Shown: piece by piece, positions 35,101 through 45,000 of the stretch | Layout of the letters: each line of letters begins with the position of its first letter | Position numbering within the stretch: position 1 is the first letter of the stretch | Source of the DNA: a virus | Direction: 5' to 3' (one strand) | Virus record (IMG/VR): IMGVR_UViG_3300031576_001126 | Coordinates: 1 to 64,000 of that record | DNA: 64,000 bases | The notes under the pieces: model-generated | Databases searched by the model: none | Seen by the model: the letters and a program-made list of their open reading frames with translations, nothing else | What the model was told of the DNA's origin: nothing | Made by a program: the position numbers and the translations under genes

Positions 35101-36296
35101 TGGATCAAAATTATAATTTGAAAAAGATAATATCTTCAGAAAGAGTATTTTTTTCAAATATGGATGTCGGCGCTGGAGCGGCCGGAGATACGGCAACTTT
35201 AGTGAAAGCCATTTACAATAGAGAATTGAGTGATGATGGAATTCTTTATTTGGTTTTCTCTCATCAATTAGCCGCATATCCATCTCCAAATAATACCAAT
35301 GTAAAACCAAGCCAAATGTTTATAAAAAGCAAAGGACAAACAATAGATTTATCTTCAATATCCGTATCTGGAGATAGTGTCATAGCTTGCGACAGAGGGA
35401 TTTTGTCATTGAAACTAGACAGCACTATAGCCAATTTTATAGAAAGTGCTGTCAATCCGGTATTTCAGATAAGATTGGATTCAAATCCCGCTGTTATATT
35501 CGCTGGGACAACCACGGTAACGGCTGGAAGAATAGACATGCCAATCGTAAAAATTGGATCCAAGGGTATCTTTTCAAGTTATAATCTTATTTATGCTCCA
35601 ATTCAAGGCGTTGTTGCTTTCGATATAGACAATGATCTTGATATATTGCATCTATTAAAAAGTCAAAAACCTTATTCTTGGGACACCGATTCCAGTGTTG
35701 ATAATGTCTGGTATGCAAGATTCAGTGTAAATAGATTTTGGACATCTTGGAACTCATCTGATTCAAATAGCGCCCTTATTGATCCGAATATAGAAACTAA
35801 CATTAACACTATTCGTGGAACTGAAAGTGATCCAAGTTTAGTTTCTCCAAACTTTTTTATTAATAATTTCTTTGGATACAAGGGCTCATTACAAAGATTT
35901 GGTGATTGGATGCTCATAACGTTATGTGGAGATAAAAAAGTATTCATTACAAAAAAAGATGATTCTACTGAAGGTGTTTTAAAATTCAGACAACCAACAA
36001 CAATAGATTTGCCGGAAGACGGAACAACACCAATGGCGGCGAGACTGGACCCATTAACAACAACCGCTGATGATTTTAATTTTGTTTATGTGGCTTTGAG
36101 TGATTTAAGAAGAGGGACAACAGATAAAACTGGCGAGTCCAAAATTGTAAAAATTCAAGTAGGAGTTGTTCCCTCTCAAATGATTATCTGGACTTGGGGA
36201 TCGGGCAGTGATGAGCGCACGACCCAGGCAGTGTCGTGTAACGATATCCGTCCTCTTCTTTATACAGATGCCGAAGGTGTATTTGTGAGCACATAA
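32175..36296 (+). CDS. Large baseplate/tail-tip protein with an HLHTG motif and a YGYG module
   Basis: 1373 residues; the start overlaps the homing endonuclease end and GGAGAG lies upstream. The N-terminus (DKQLEALYSFLGDGIISGWE, then TPGSGVVSGIAA) resembles baseplate or collar proteins with a small pre-fibre domain. Residues ~170-180 hold EHLHTG, a metal-binding HxH pattern seen in phage fibres, then ASKITGGFISPDRF and LTHEEIDSLI. Residues ~349-415 are the YGYG module: YGYGYGYGEGLDFFDVF, and later YSYGYGYEYVSGFP. Further on are beta-rich domains and propeller-like strands (IVYLDQNYNLKKII). It begins the giant fibre cluster and probably anchors fibres to the hub. Confidence 0.85.
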   Translation: MPRVTAVFRMPYISAAGEILTGQMESTRWKIVDKQLEALYSFLGDGIISGWEIEKTPNIPLSITITPGSGVVSGIAAASSDNTILENLVPGTVSGNTTNFLYAKLLGHTPYTAQVDFVSSTVFYDSAVYLKLGKVIVDAQKKIVSIDMSESSGRKNLSFVNFVLSIVKEHLHTGAPTEPSKIDLQNHVKGILDSSHIGNISASKITGGFISPDRFKLSHKDLQDVGTLTHEEIDSLIEKLQNINRLLFGDIMTSNLMQLYLSFKHIWPEVDEFAQNFIAIIPGIGNNKLLNPNSFIDLNATTAEIDFTNHRIRGKSLAAKELAQTTINTLAEWNSGEFNSSFVRILDTGSAYGYGYGYGEGLDFFDVFQTSDFNFLTGTDQFISFSGNQTGYGADDFETVFAGQYSYGYGYEYVSGFPNTLTTTLVTLNPLSQTLNIHDEKLSENESGGNDYIASDVNSGFFVQKDLIPDGTTKAAFIKNLGKDIATTASGRRSTSIDPFNNGINNIPDDLYSFYSFKVSSGADGQITDSDRATVYVVWDNPVDMTINNVITFRVVQAKDGEGNLTTFDENWTFDHSFQLILEATDDTHRAYYLYKTTNSTNRFFVGDEYTNQNETAPLGFFGTKYFQSLGEFIDGKHRFELAATITSDSLEFVTAFNKSTEVTVNNPFTFTTLIQKITGIILYTDTIFGHDNKQQNNLGATFVKLPQGRRERLQFYPGFDPSARMLADIDKIFIGGPFGFGDDADNNDIVDLIVSFPDRVDFNSISWISDEPGDSIVWIQVNRLEEDSANDYRTEPIYSNNVTRASSIFPSSEIRGPGEDFTDIFKNIRGIRMRVVLLPTTDKRVAPTISSISVNYSSNTLSSSLTITSFEDWQNARSVKNLKLTTDGTVYIDLPTTTFGKVQNIFYGTDRSVVEVNNDFNTVVKRYNGSNLPLTVTQQLNNRPTGLSGAITDLKKMREGDIVLLDRDESRIVYLDQNYNLKKIISSERVFFSNMDVGAGAAGDTATLVKAIYNRELSDDGILYLVFSHQLAAYPSPNNTNVKPSQMFIKSKGQTIDLSSISVSGDSVIACDRGILSLKLDSTIANFIESAVNPVFQIRLDSNPAVIFAGTTTVTAGRIDMPIVKIGSKGIFSSYNLIYAPIQGVVAFDIDNDLDILHLLKSQKPYSWDTDSSVDNVWYARFSVNRFWTSWNSSDSNSALIDPNIETNINTIRGTESDPSLVSPNFFINNFFGYKGSLQRFGDWMLITLCGDKKVFITKKDDSTEGVLKFRQPTTIDLPEDGTTPMAARLDPLTTTADDFNFVYVALSDLRRGTTDKTGESKIVKIQVGVVPSQMIIWTWGSGSDERTTQAVSCNDIRPLLYTDAEGVFVST

Positions 36297-39200
36297 ATGT
36301 ATGAGATAACAAAAAAAAACTATATATTTGGTGTGGATGTCTTATCAAAAACTTTTAAGATAACTGTTGGAAGAAGTTGTTTTTTCATGTGTTTCCCTGA
36401 TTTTAATTTTTCTAAAATTGTTTTTGGTGAAAACAGTATATCGATAATAGAAGCTTTGTCTGGAATTGACATTGTATATAAAACATCCAATAATTTCGTC
36501 AAAGAAGATATAATAATAAAAGACAAAAATCATGTAAACAACATTCGTTGTCAGGTGTCCATGAAAAATTGCATGATTTTTTATAATAAAATCAACAAAA
36601 ATTATTCAATTATAGGAAATAAAGGCAAAGATATATTTTCTTTTGGAAAAATAACTTCTTATAATTCCAAAAAAGAAATAGAAAGTTTTGCAAAAATATC
36701 ATATGATTCATTGTTAAATATAATTTTATATTCTTTTAAAACTTTGTCGTTGAACGAATACCCCATCACCGTTGATCCAACCTTTTTATTTCCTTCTGAA
36801 GCGAAAACAGCAAGCAAAGATGATATAAGTAGCCAAAACAATATGTTTATTGTTGGACTTAGTTCTGCGGACAAGCTTATAGAGGACGCCGAAGAAATAA
36901 CAAATCCCTTGACTGGCTCCAAACAAAAGCTTTTTTCTTCAGACGATGTTGTTTTTGAAAAAGATATTCAAGTTATTTTTCCATATTTAAATCCAAATAA
37001 TGTAGATTCGGTTTCTTTGCAAATAGAGCATAGTGGTTCTTTGCGGAATTTAACGTTTCCAAAAAGTGGAGATAATGCATTTGTCATAGCTTCATATTTA
37101 GTCGGAGAAACTTTAGTTAGTTACATCTATGTGGTTTTTTCACTAAAATCTAATTTAGTAGGAACTGTAAAAGTTATTGGAGATGTGAATTTTAATCCAG
37201 ATCTTTATGGAAATTTTTCGGTATCTTTTAGTAGAACCTTTTTTTTTGTTTTCGATGTTAATTTAAGAATGTCATCTGAAAATATTGTATATAATAATGA
37301 AAACGAGTTATTAAAAAACAATATAGTTGTGAGTCATTTTTCAAAATTTAGTCCATTGGAATATAATATTCTTCCATATGAATTTGAAGATGAAAACATT
37401 AATAAATTCACAGAAACCGTGACATTTAGTATTGCTCCAACCAAAGTTGAAAATCGGAATCCGGCAAGAACAAATGTTCATTTTAAGTTTGATCCCAGCA
37501 TAATCCCAACTCCTTCTTTTAAAGATAGTCGTCAAGATTCGTCTGCCGAAATTGATATGGAGACGCTATTAAAGACTTTGCCGGGCATGGACTATGAACT
37601 TTTGGATAATGACGGAAATCCAATGCCAAAATTTTACAAAATATCTAATCCGGGTAATTGGGAATTTTGGGCTTTATTTCCAAATATAAATTATGATATT
37701 CAAAATTCTTCACCAGATATAAGAGCTTATATTGCTGTAAAAAACAATTCCAGATTCAAAAGAACTATTTTAAAAATAATTATTGGGGGACAAGGATCAT
37801 TCAGAAAAGAATGGAAACCCGGAATAACGGATGCCAATGATTTTTGGCAAATGTTTTTCGACAACACTGGGCCTGTGGAAAAAGATTTGTTTCAAAAATT
37901 AGCCGACGAATATATTGTAAATAAAAAAAGCCCCTATGTGTCTAATGGCATTGGAATCAACATGACTGTGCCGTTTAGAAGGATATTGGATCAGGATAAG
38001 CCGGGAGAATATTTAGAATTAAAATGTTCTATAAAAGTTAGTGGAAATAATTTTTTTGATATCATATATGAATATAGAAATACCACATCTGAAAAGTTAA
38101 AACTCATAGGGAATTCAAATGCTGTTGATTTAATATATGGAAATAATTTTTTTCAATATAATCAGGGCATAGATATAGACATGTCGAGTGGACATTTTGT
38201 AAATATAAAAAGAAATGATTTTAGAGATTCGCAATTTGACTGGATACCTATCGACAGAAGCCTTGATTCTTTGAAGACAAATATAACTCTTTCTGAATTC
38301 TACGGGGTTACGAGTTCAACAACATCAGATCGGGCCAATTTGTTTGTTTACACTGTTGAAAGAAATTTGTCCAATATAGAAATGAAACCTGGCAATATGA
38401 TTGCTAATGGTGATTTTGAATTTTTTACAAATAATATTCCCGCTTCATGGACTTTTTTCCCAAGCGATTCTGAAAATTTTCCAGTTACTATAAAAGAAAC
38501 ATCAATAGTTTTTTCAGGAACAAGCAGTTTGAGATGGTCTCACGATGGAAATAGTGTGGGAATTGGAGTAAGCAACAATCTAAAATTTCCATCTTTAAGT
38601 CAAGCTTTTTTGATTGGAAACAATCCCACAATAAGGGATAAAAGATTATACTATTCTTATCAAATAAGAGCTGTTTTGGGAACAAATAAAACCAAAACAA
38701 CTTTAGGATTCGGGACCTATAATAATTTTCAAGAAATATCCCCATCGTTTGGGAATGTTGAGGTAAATTATGACGATTCCAAATGGACAAAAGTTTTTGG
38801 ATATTTCGAATTAAGTGATCTTCCTTCTTCTAATGATTCTCAAGAATTCTTTAATAATGAAGTAAGAATTCTAATAAGGCCCACTTCGGAAAACAGTGTT
38901 CAAGAAGCTATTTTGGATGATGTTAGAATTTCTCTTTTGTCTTCGACACAAATAGAGCCTCCTTCAGATCCACGTAACGACATTCGATTTATTAGTACAG
39001 AATTAGATCCGAGATGGTATAGTGGGCGCATTTATTCTCAAATTGTCCATGATTTTTCCGATCCAAATAATTGGCCTCATGTTTTGGCTCATGATGATTG
39101 GTCTGTGGACGATGTAACAAGTGATGCTTGGTATTTCGAGGAACAAATAGAACCATTTATCATTTTCGACAGAGAATTACCAGTTTTCGATCCTGAAATT

Positions 39201-41996
39201 GGAGTTTTGGCAATAGTAGCAGAACATCCATATGGCATGTTTTATAATACTCAAACAACAATAGACAGACCAACAAATGAGTTTTTAAATCACTTTGGAA
39301 TTAATTCTGGTGTTCCAGAATTATCTTCCAAGAGTTTGGCTTTAACAAGGGTTAGATTTTATTTTGACACAGAAAACGGATCGAGAGAATCCTGGTATAA
39401 TAATGTGTTTTTAAATATTGATTTTGCTGATACTGATTATTTTTCCATAGGTTCCATTGGGACATCTAATTCCTTTAAAAACAATATAGAAGTTGCTTTG
39501 AAGTCGGCAATAAACGATAGAACAAACATAGAAAGCGGATCAAGATTCAAATCTGAATATGTCCTGATTGATTCTGATGACTTTGTTTACACAATAAGCA
39601 ACGAAGATGGCACAGTTATTCCAGGTAAAATATCCTTGGTCAATAGCGATTTTAACCTTTATCCAATACAGAAAACAAATTTTCTATATCAAAAAAGTCT
39701 TGATAAGGGTTTTGAAGTTTTTTCTGATGTGCATATTATAAAATGTTCCGTTATCCCCCCCGTAGATGATCCTTTGAAATTGATTTTTACGGCAGGATCA
39801 ACAATTAGGCAAAATAAAACAGGATCTTCTGCAATAATAATAAAAGAAACAGTTAATAGCGAGGACGGATCTGTTAGAACTCTTTATGTTTATAGAGTAG
39901 TGAAAGAATTTGATGAAGTAAACATTTTCACGGAAGTCAGTAATTTTTCAGGATCAAGTGGAAAGAGTGGAACACCAATTGGAAAGACGATTCCAATTTA
40001 TAATGGTCCGCATACTTTTGTTAAATTTGTTTCTCTTGGAGAAAATAATGAATCAATAGATGAGGACGAGATATTTTTCGAAGAATTCGATAGGCCATAT
40101 GATATCATTTTAAAGGATGAACTTTTTCAAGAAAGCTGGGGATTGAAAAAATTAAGTGATGATATATTTGCTGGAGGATATTTTCATTATGAAACTGGGA
40201 ACCTATTAAAGACCGCAAAAATTATATCCAATACATCCAGCACCATATTGTTGTCCGGGACTATAAAATCCGGAATAAAAAATTCTGAAAGATTTTTAAT
40301 AACTTTGTTTAATCCTGACAAAATTTCTTTTGATTTTACAGGCAATTATAAGGAAAAAACAGAAGTTTTACAAAAACTTAGAATATCAACAGACGGCAGT
40401 ATATTGTATGGACCAATAAAAATAAATTTAGAATCAAATAACCAGACAGAAATCATTGCTTCTGTGAGAGACAGTTTTAAAAAATTTGGCGGTATTTCCA
40501 AAAAAGTTACAATTGGTGGAGAATCTGTTTTTGATTTCACTGGAATTGTTGAAAGCAATGTAAGAGTTTTTGGATATGTAATGTCTGAAAATGATTCGGA
40601 AAGTTTGAATCCCGAAAAAATACCCCTTGCAATCGGAGGTGAAAATCTAGATGTTATTATTGTTCCTAAAGATTTAAAAGACAAAATAATTTATTTAGAT
40701 GTAAGAACAGCATTACCCTCTCAAAATGTTCGAGCGATTATAAACAAAACAGACGGAACAGAATTGGAAGTAAATGCTGAAGAATCTATAACTGATAAAA
40801 GATTTATAGTTAAAATAAATCAAAATGGAATTTCATATCATAATATAGAAATAGTGGCTGATCCTGCTGCTGGAAGTAGTCTTGATCCCTTGGGCATTCT
40901 TGAAAACGATGAAGATGCAGGTATTTCTTTGGAAAATGATGTTATAACAAAAACATTGTATAAAGCAATTAATTATGCAAGATCAAGAGATTTTATAAAG
41001 TTGGATAATTTTGATTCAATAAACTTTACATCGACCGCTGAACACAACGGTAAAAGCACCAACAAGAATAGATTGGCATTTAAAACTTTTATAGATAATT
41101 TTACAGGTAGTGCGATTGTTCATACGACAAGTGATCATTTTTGGTTCACTCCAACGGCAGCAAGTCAACCGGCAAGTCCTACCTTATTTATTCCAGCTTA
41201 TGCAAAAGATTCGAATATAAAGGAAAATTATTGGAAGAAATCAGGGTCAGAAAATATATTAAATTACATAAGTTATGTAAACAATTCTGGAATAGATATG
41301 AGATTTTATTTAAAGTATTATTTCCAAGAAAAACATAATTGGTTTTTTACTGAGATGGATTATGTAAATAGAGGAGTGGATATAAATAATTTAGTAATGT
41401 TATATAGAATTGACTTGCATCATCTTTTGGAGTTTTTACCTGATTCCTTGCTCCTTCCCAGGGATGATTTTTCCACAGAGGAAAAGGCCAACTACGATTT
41501 AAATTTTAGAAATTATGTCTCCAGAAATTTCTTTTTTTCTCTTCCAGATGGATCTCAGGTCGGAATAGGTAGCCAAGATCTGATCCAGGGAGCAGGAGCA
41601 AACATAAATGTAGGAGATTCGGTTATTTATCCAATAGGTTATCAAGGAGTGCCTCAAAGCGAACTTTTGCCAATAGGGGGAGTTATTTCAAAACTTCAAT
41701 ACAATGACGAAAATATATCTAATGATATAAAGGTTTCTAATAAAAATGTAGGAGTGCAATTCTTTTTGAATAAAGAAGACGGAAGCGGAAGGATAGTTGG
41801 AACATTATTTTTTGAAGGCAATTTGTTTTTAAAGGAAGACATGGGTTCTTTTCAACTTACAGATAATGATTTTATCAGGCCCTTCATAGGTCATTCTGGT
41901 GCTGGAGATAGTCTATTATATGGCGCTGGTTTGAAAAAACTAACTAAAAACAGAGGATTCTACATAGGAATGATATTGCAGTATCAAGATTTTTAA
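36297..41996 (+). CDS. Giant tail-tip/fibre protein with a CBM-like domain (1899 residues)
   Basis: The ATG directly follows the previous stop, so translation is probably coupled; no strong ribosome binding site. The N-terminal ~180 residues are Lys/Ile/Asn-rich, unlike the rest. Residues ~700-881 form a jelly-roll of the CBM4/9 kind: MIANGDFEF, SLRWSHDG in the middle, and AILDDVRISLL at the end; related domains occur in the 2251- and 443-residue proteins. Residues ~1165-1220 carry an 'SGATA'-type glycine module (FTAGSTIRQNKTGSSAIII). The C-terminal ~300 residues look like a beta-sandwich ending in GFYIGMILQYQDF. Likely binds host polysaccharide as part of the tail tip. No catalytic motif was recognised. 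Confidence 0.85.
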   Translation: MYEITKKNYIFGVDVLSKTFKITVGRSCFFMCFPDFNFSKIVFGENSISIIEALSGIDIVYKTSNNFVKEDIIIKDKNHVNNIRCQVSMKNCMIFYNKINKNYSIIGNKGKDIFSFGKITSYNSKKEIESFAKISYDSLLNIILYSFKTLSLNEYPITVDPTFLFPSEAKTASKDDISSQNNMFIVGLSSADKLIEDAEEITNPLTGSKQKLFSSDDVVFEKDIQVIFPYLNPNNVDSVSLQIEHSGSLRNLTFPKSGDNAFVIASYLVGETLVSYIYVVFSLKSNLVGTVKVIGDVNFNPDLYGNFSVSFSRTFFFVFDVNLRMSSENIVYNNENELLKNNIVVSHFSKFSPLEYNILPYEFEDENINKFTETVTFSIAPTKVENRNPARTNVHFKFDPSIIPTPSFKDSRQDSSAEIDMETLLKTLPGMDYELLDNDGNPMPKFYKISNPGNWEFWALFPNINYDIQNSSPDIRAYIAVKNNSRFKRTILKIIIGGQGSFRKEWKPGITDANDFWQMFFDNTGPVEKDLFQKLADEYIVNKKSPYVSNGIGINMTVPFRRILDQDKPGEYLELKCSIKVSGNNFFDIIYEYRNTTSEKLKLIGNSNAVDLIYGNNFFQYNQGIDIDMSSGHFVNIKRNDFRDSQFDWIPIDRSLDSLKTNITLSEFYGVTSSTTSDRANLFVYTVERNLSNIEMKPGNMIANGDFEFFTNNIPASWTFFPSDSENFPVTIKETSIVFSGTSSLRWSHDGNSVGIGVSNNLKFPSLSQAFLIGNNPTIRDKRLYYSYQIRAVLGTNKTKTTLGFGTYNNFQEISPSFGNVEVNYDDSKWTKVFGYFELSDLPSSNDSQEFFNNEVRILIRPTSENSVQEAILDDVRISLLSSTQIEPPSDPRNDIRFISTELDPRWYSGRIYSQIVHDFSDPNNWPHVLAHDDWSVDDVTSDAWYFEEQIEPFIIFDRELPVFDPEIGVLAIVAEHPYGMFYNTQTTIDRPTNEFLNHFGINSGVPELSSKSLALTRVRFYFDTENGSRESWYNNVFLNIDFADTDYFSIGSIGTSNSFKNNIEVALKSAINDRTNIESGSRFKSEYVLIDSDDFVYTISNEDGTVIPGKISLVNSDFNLYPIQKTNFLYQKSLDKGFEVFSDVHIIKCSVIPPVDDPLKLIFTAGSTIRQNKTGSSAIIIKETVNSEDGSVRTLYVYRVVKEFDEVNIFTEVSNFSGSSGKSGTPIGKTIPIYNGPHTFVKFVSLGENNESIDEDEIFFEEFDRPYDIILKDELFQESWGLKKLSDDIFAGGYFHYETGNLLKTAKIISNTSSTILLSGTIKSGIKNSERFLITLFNPDKISFDFTGNYKEKTEVLQKLRISTDGSILYGPIKINLESNNQTEIIASVRDSFKKFGGISKKVTIGGESVFDFTGIVESNVRVFGYVMSENDSESLNPEKIPLAIGGENLDVIIVPKDLKDKIIYLDVRTALPSQNVRAIINKTDGTELEVNAEESITDKRFIVKINQNGISYHNIEIVADPAAGSSLDPLGILENDEDAGISLENDVITKTLYKAINYARSRDFIKLDNFDSINFTSTAEHNGKSTNKNRLAFKTFIDNFTGSAIVHTTSDHFWFTPTAASQPASPTLFIPAYAKDSNIKENYWKKSGSENILNYISYVNNSGIDMRFYLKYYFQEKHNWFFTEMDYVNRGVDINNLVMLYRIDLHHLLEFLPDSLLLPRDDFSTEEKANYDLNFRNYVSRNFFFSLPDGSQVGIGSQDLIQGAGANINVGDSVIYPIGYQGVPQSELLPIGGVISKLQYNDENISNDIKVSNKNVGVQFFLNKEDGSGRIVGTLFFEGNLFLKEDMGSFQLTDNDFIRPFIGHSGAGDSLLYGAGLKKLTKNRGFYIGMILQYQDF

Positions 41997-42009
41997 TGGA
42001 GCTTAAAAA

Positions 42010-45000
42010 ATGGCGGATGTTAGTATACAGGCGAATGAAGCCTTTTTAAATTTCTCAGACTTGGAAGGAGATATAAGCTCTCAAAAGTTTTCTATTACAC
42101 CTAATTTGTGGGTCGGACAAGTTTTTTTGTCAAGAACTGATGAATTAGACAAGATTTTTTTCCTTTGCGACAATACGGAAGCTTTAGAAGTTGAACTTTA
42201 TACAGCTTTAGTGAGCGGCGGAGGACAAGTGTTTACCCCCGACTTTCTACTCGCTTCCGTTTCTCATCCAGAAAATGGGGCAAGTCCATTTCAAGATATT
42301 TCTGTTGGGAATCAAAGTAATTCTGGTGGAATTTGGAGAAAAATAACATTTGATACGCCAATTTCTCTTGTTGAGGGCGCATTTTATATAATAGTTTTTA
42401 AAACAACAAGCACATCTAAAAGTCCAACAATTTTCTGGACAGCAAATTATAGACAATCAATAAACCCAATAATCACCGCATCCAATGATGCTGGTGCTAC
42501 ATGGTCAAATGACAATATTGAAACAATAACGGCAGGAAATACACAAGCCGGAGCGGTTTGTTTCGGATACGTTGGAAAAGAAGTTGATACAATTACTTAT
42601 TTGGACTCTGGAACGGTCACAATAGGAGGAACAGTCTCTTCAAGAAGAGGATATTCTGTTTTTCTATATGTTGAAAATTTAGATCCATTAAGCACAACTG
42701 TTGGAATTAACTTTTCGCAATTACCTCCTTCTGATCCAATAAATGGAACCAGCGAAGAAACCGATCAGGCCATGATGAGATGGTATTTTTTTGAAGAAGG
42801 CATTTTGCCAGTTTCTGCTGATTTTGAACCAGTTTTATTCAAAACAAATGTACAAGCAAAATTAGATATTAATGCTGAATTTGTGTTGTATATCCAACCA
42901 GATAGAATCTCGCCCTTGGCCGATACATATTATCCTGAAAGTGAAATAAACACATATGCAAATCCGATAGGGTTGATTCCTATATATAGCAGCACAAAAG
43001 AATTCATAGATTTTGATACTCCTTCCAATGCCTCTGATGAAAACGTCAATATGACTGCATCAACTGATGTAACTGATAGATTTGGAATTCAAAACTGGGC
43101 TCATTTAAAAAACAAAGCTAAACTTGAAACTTCGGGTAATCAAAGGCTGGCTTCTAGTTCTCAAAATCCAAGTTATTTTGATTTTTCAACAGAAAATCCA
43201 AGCAAAGATGTCGAAATTATAAAAACAATAACTCTAGATGGAACATTAGATGGAATAGAAAATGAAGAAGATGTAACAAGAGGATTTAATAGATCTGAAT
43301 TTTTAAAAAACAAATATATATTTTTTTCAAAAAAAGCAGAACAGGGTTATATTTCTTCTCCGTCATATCCAACTACTCCTGGCAAACTTTTGGCTTATGT
43401 TGCCGATAGTGATTTGATAAATTGGGAAAGAAAAACAATATCCGTGCTGGATTCTTCTCCCTCGACTCTTGGTTTGACTTTTGGAGATACAGCTTCAACA
43501 TATATTATTGGAGTTTATGACTCTGTTGTGGTCGCTATGCAAGGTGTTGAAACATTATTTGTTTTATTTCAAACCATATCTTTTTCGACAATTGGATCGG
43601 CAACATTCCCCTCTGGATTCCATATCGGATATTATCAGGGCGATTTTAGTGAAAGCGATATTCAATTTCAATTAATCAATCATGAACTTACAGATGTTCC
43701 AAATCTTGCCGACGTTAATTTTTCAAAGTTTACAGTAAACAATATTGATGAACAAAAATCAAGATTTATATTTCCAAATAATTCGGAAATTTTATATTTT
43801 TCGGCATCTAATGCTTCTGCTATATATGGTCTTGGAATATGGAAAATAAATCTTACTGATAGTTTATCTTCAATTTACGAAGCGGAGAGATTAAAAGTAA
43901 ATTCAGATACATCTATAGAACAAACGGGTATTTCCGACGAAAAAGACAAACAAATAACATTTGTTCTTTACGATGGAAATACAACTTATCTTGGGATTAG
44001 AACTAGTATTTCATACACATTTAGTTCGGTAAATGTCCCTACGATTGGTTCAAGTTATTTTGCAAGAGTTTATAGAACTGATGATTTTACAACATTCGAA
44101 CAATTGCTTGGCGGAGAAGCTTATAATTCGGCTTCTGCCGCCAATTTTCCATCCTGGCTTTCTGGAATTCATAGCGCACAGGATTATGATCCAACAAACG
44201 AAGGTGTTGTTTGGCCTCAGGTCGGAGAAGATTTTATTCCAAGCAACGAAGTCAAATTCATGCATAAAGTTGGAAACATATTGCATGTCTGGACTAATTG
44301 CTCTGCCTTTACTTCTGCGAATACTCCAATACATGTTGCCATAGATATTGTTTCAAAATCGACCAAAGTATTAAGATTGTTCCCAATAGAAGATGAAGCC
44401 GATTCCAGTTACGGAACAATTCCCAAAGTTTCAGATCTTGAGTTATATCCAAGAAGCAAAGCGTTAAGATGGATCGAGGGTGGTTCGGTAAATGGCAATC
44501 ACATTTTTATTTATGGAGCAGAATCATTAACATCATCTCTTGAACCCGCCACAATGAGCGCCTCATTGGATACTTTTGATTATGTCGCTGATCATGTCTT
44601 TAAATCTGATGATTTTAAAACAAGATGGTTGATTTATGATGATAGAACTATAAATGATGCTTTTGAAAAATATAATAGCTTGTCTGATTTTATAGGAAAT
44701 GCTGGAATCTCATCCATTTTATTTGAAGGAACTGGAAATGATGATATAAATATTGGTGGGACATATAGCGGAACAACATTTGACGAAAGATATTTGATTG
44801 AAGTCGAAAATAAAGGTTTGGTTGAATCCTTCACTGCCGGGGTTGGGATAGGTAACGGTCCTCTTGATGATTTTAATGCCAGCGGAACACCAACGGCCAC
44901 ATCTCAAAAAGAATTTATTGTTGAAATAGATAGAATTGCAGAAGTTGGAACAGGAACAGTAGCTAATGCCGGAGTTGGATCTCTAAATGATCCAAGCGCA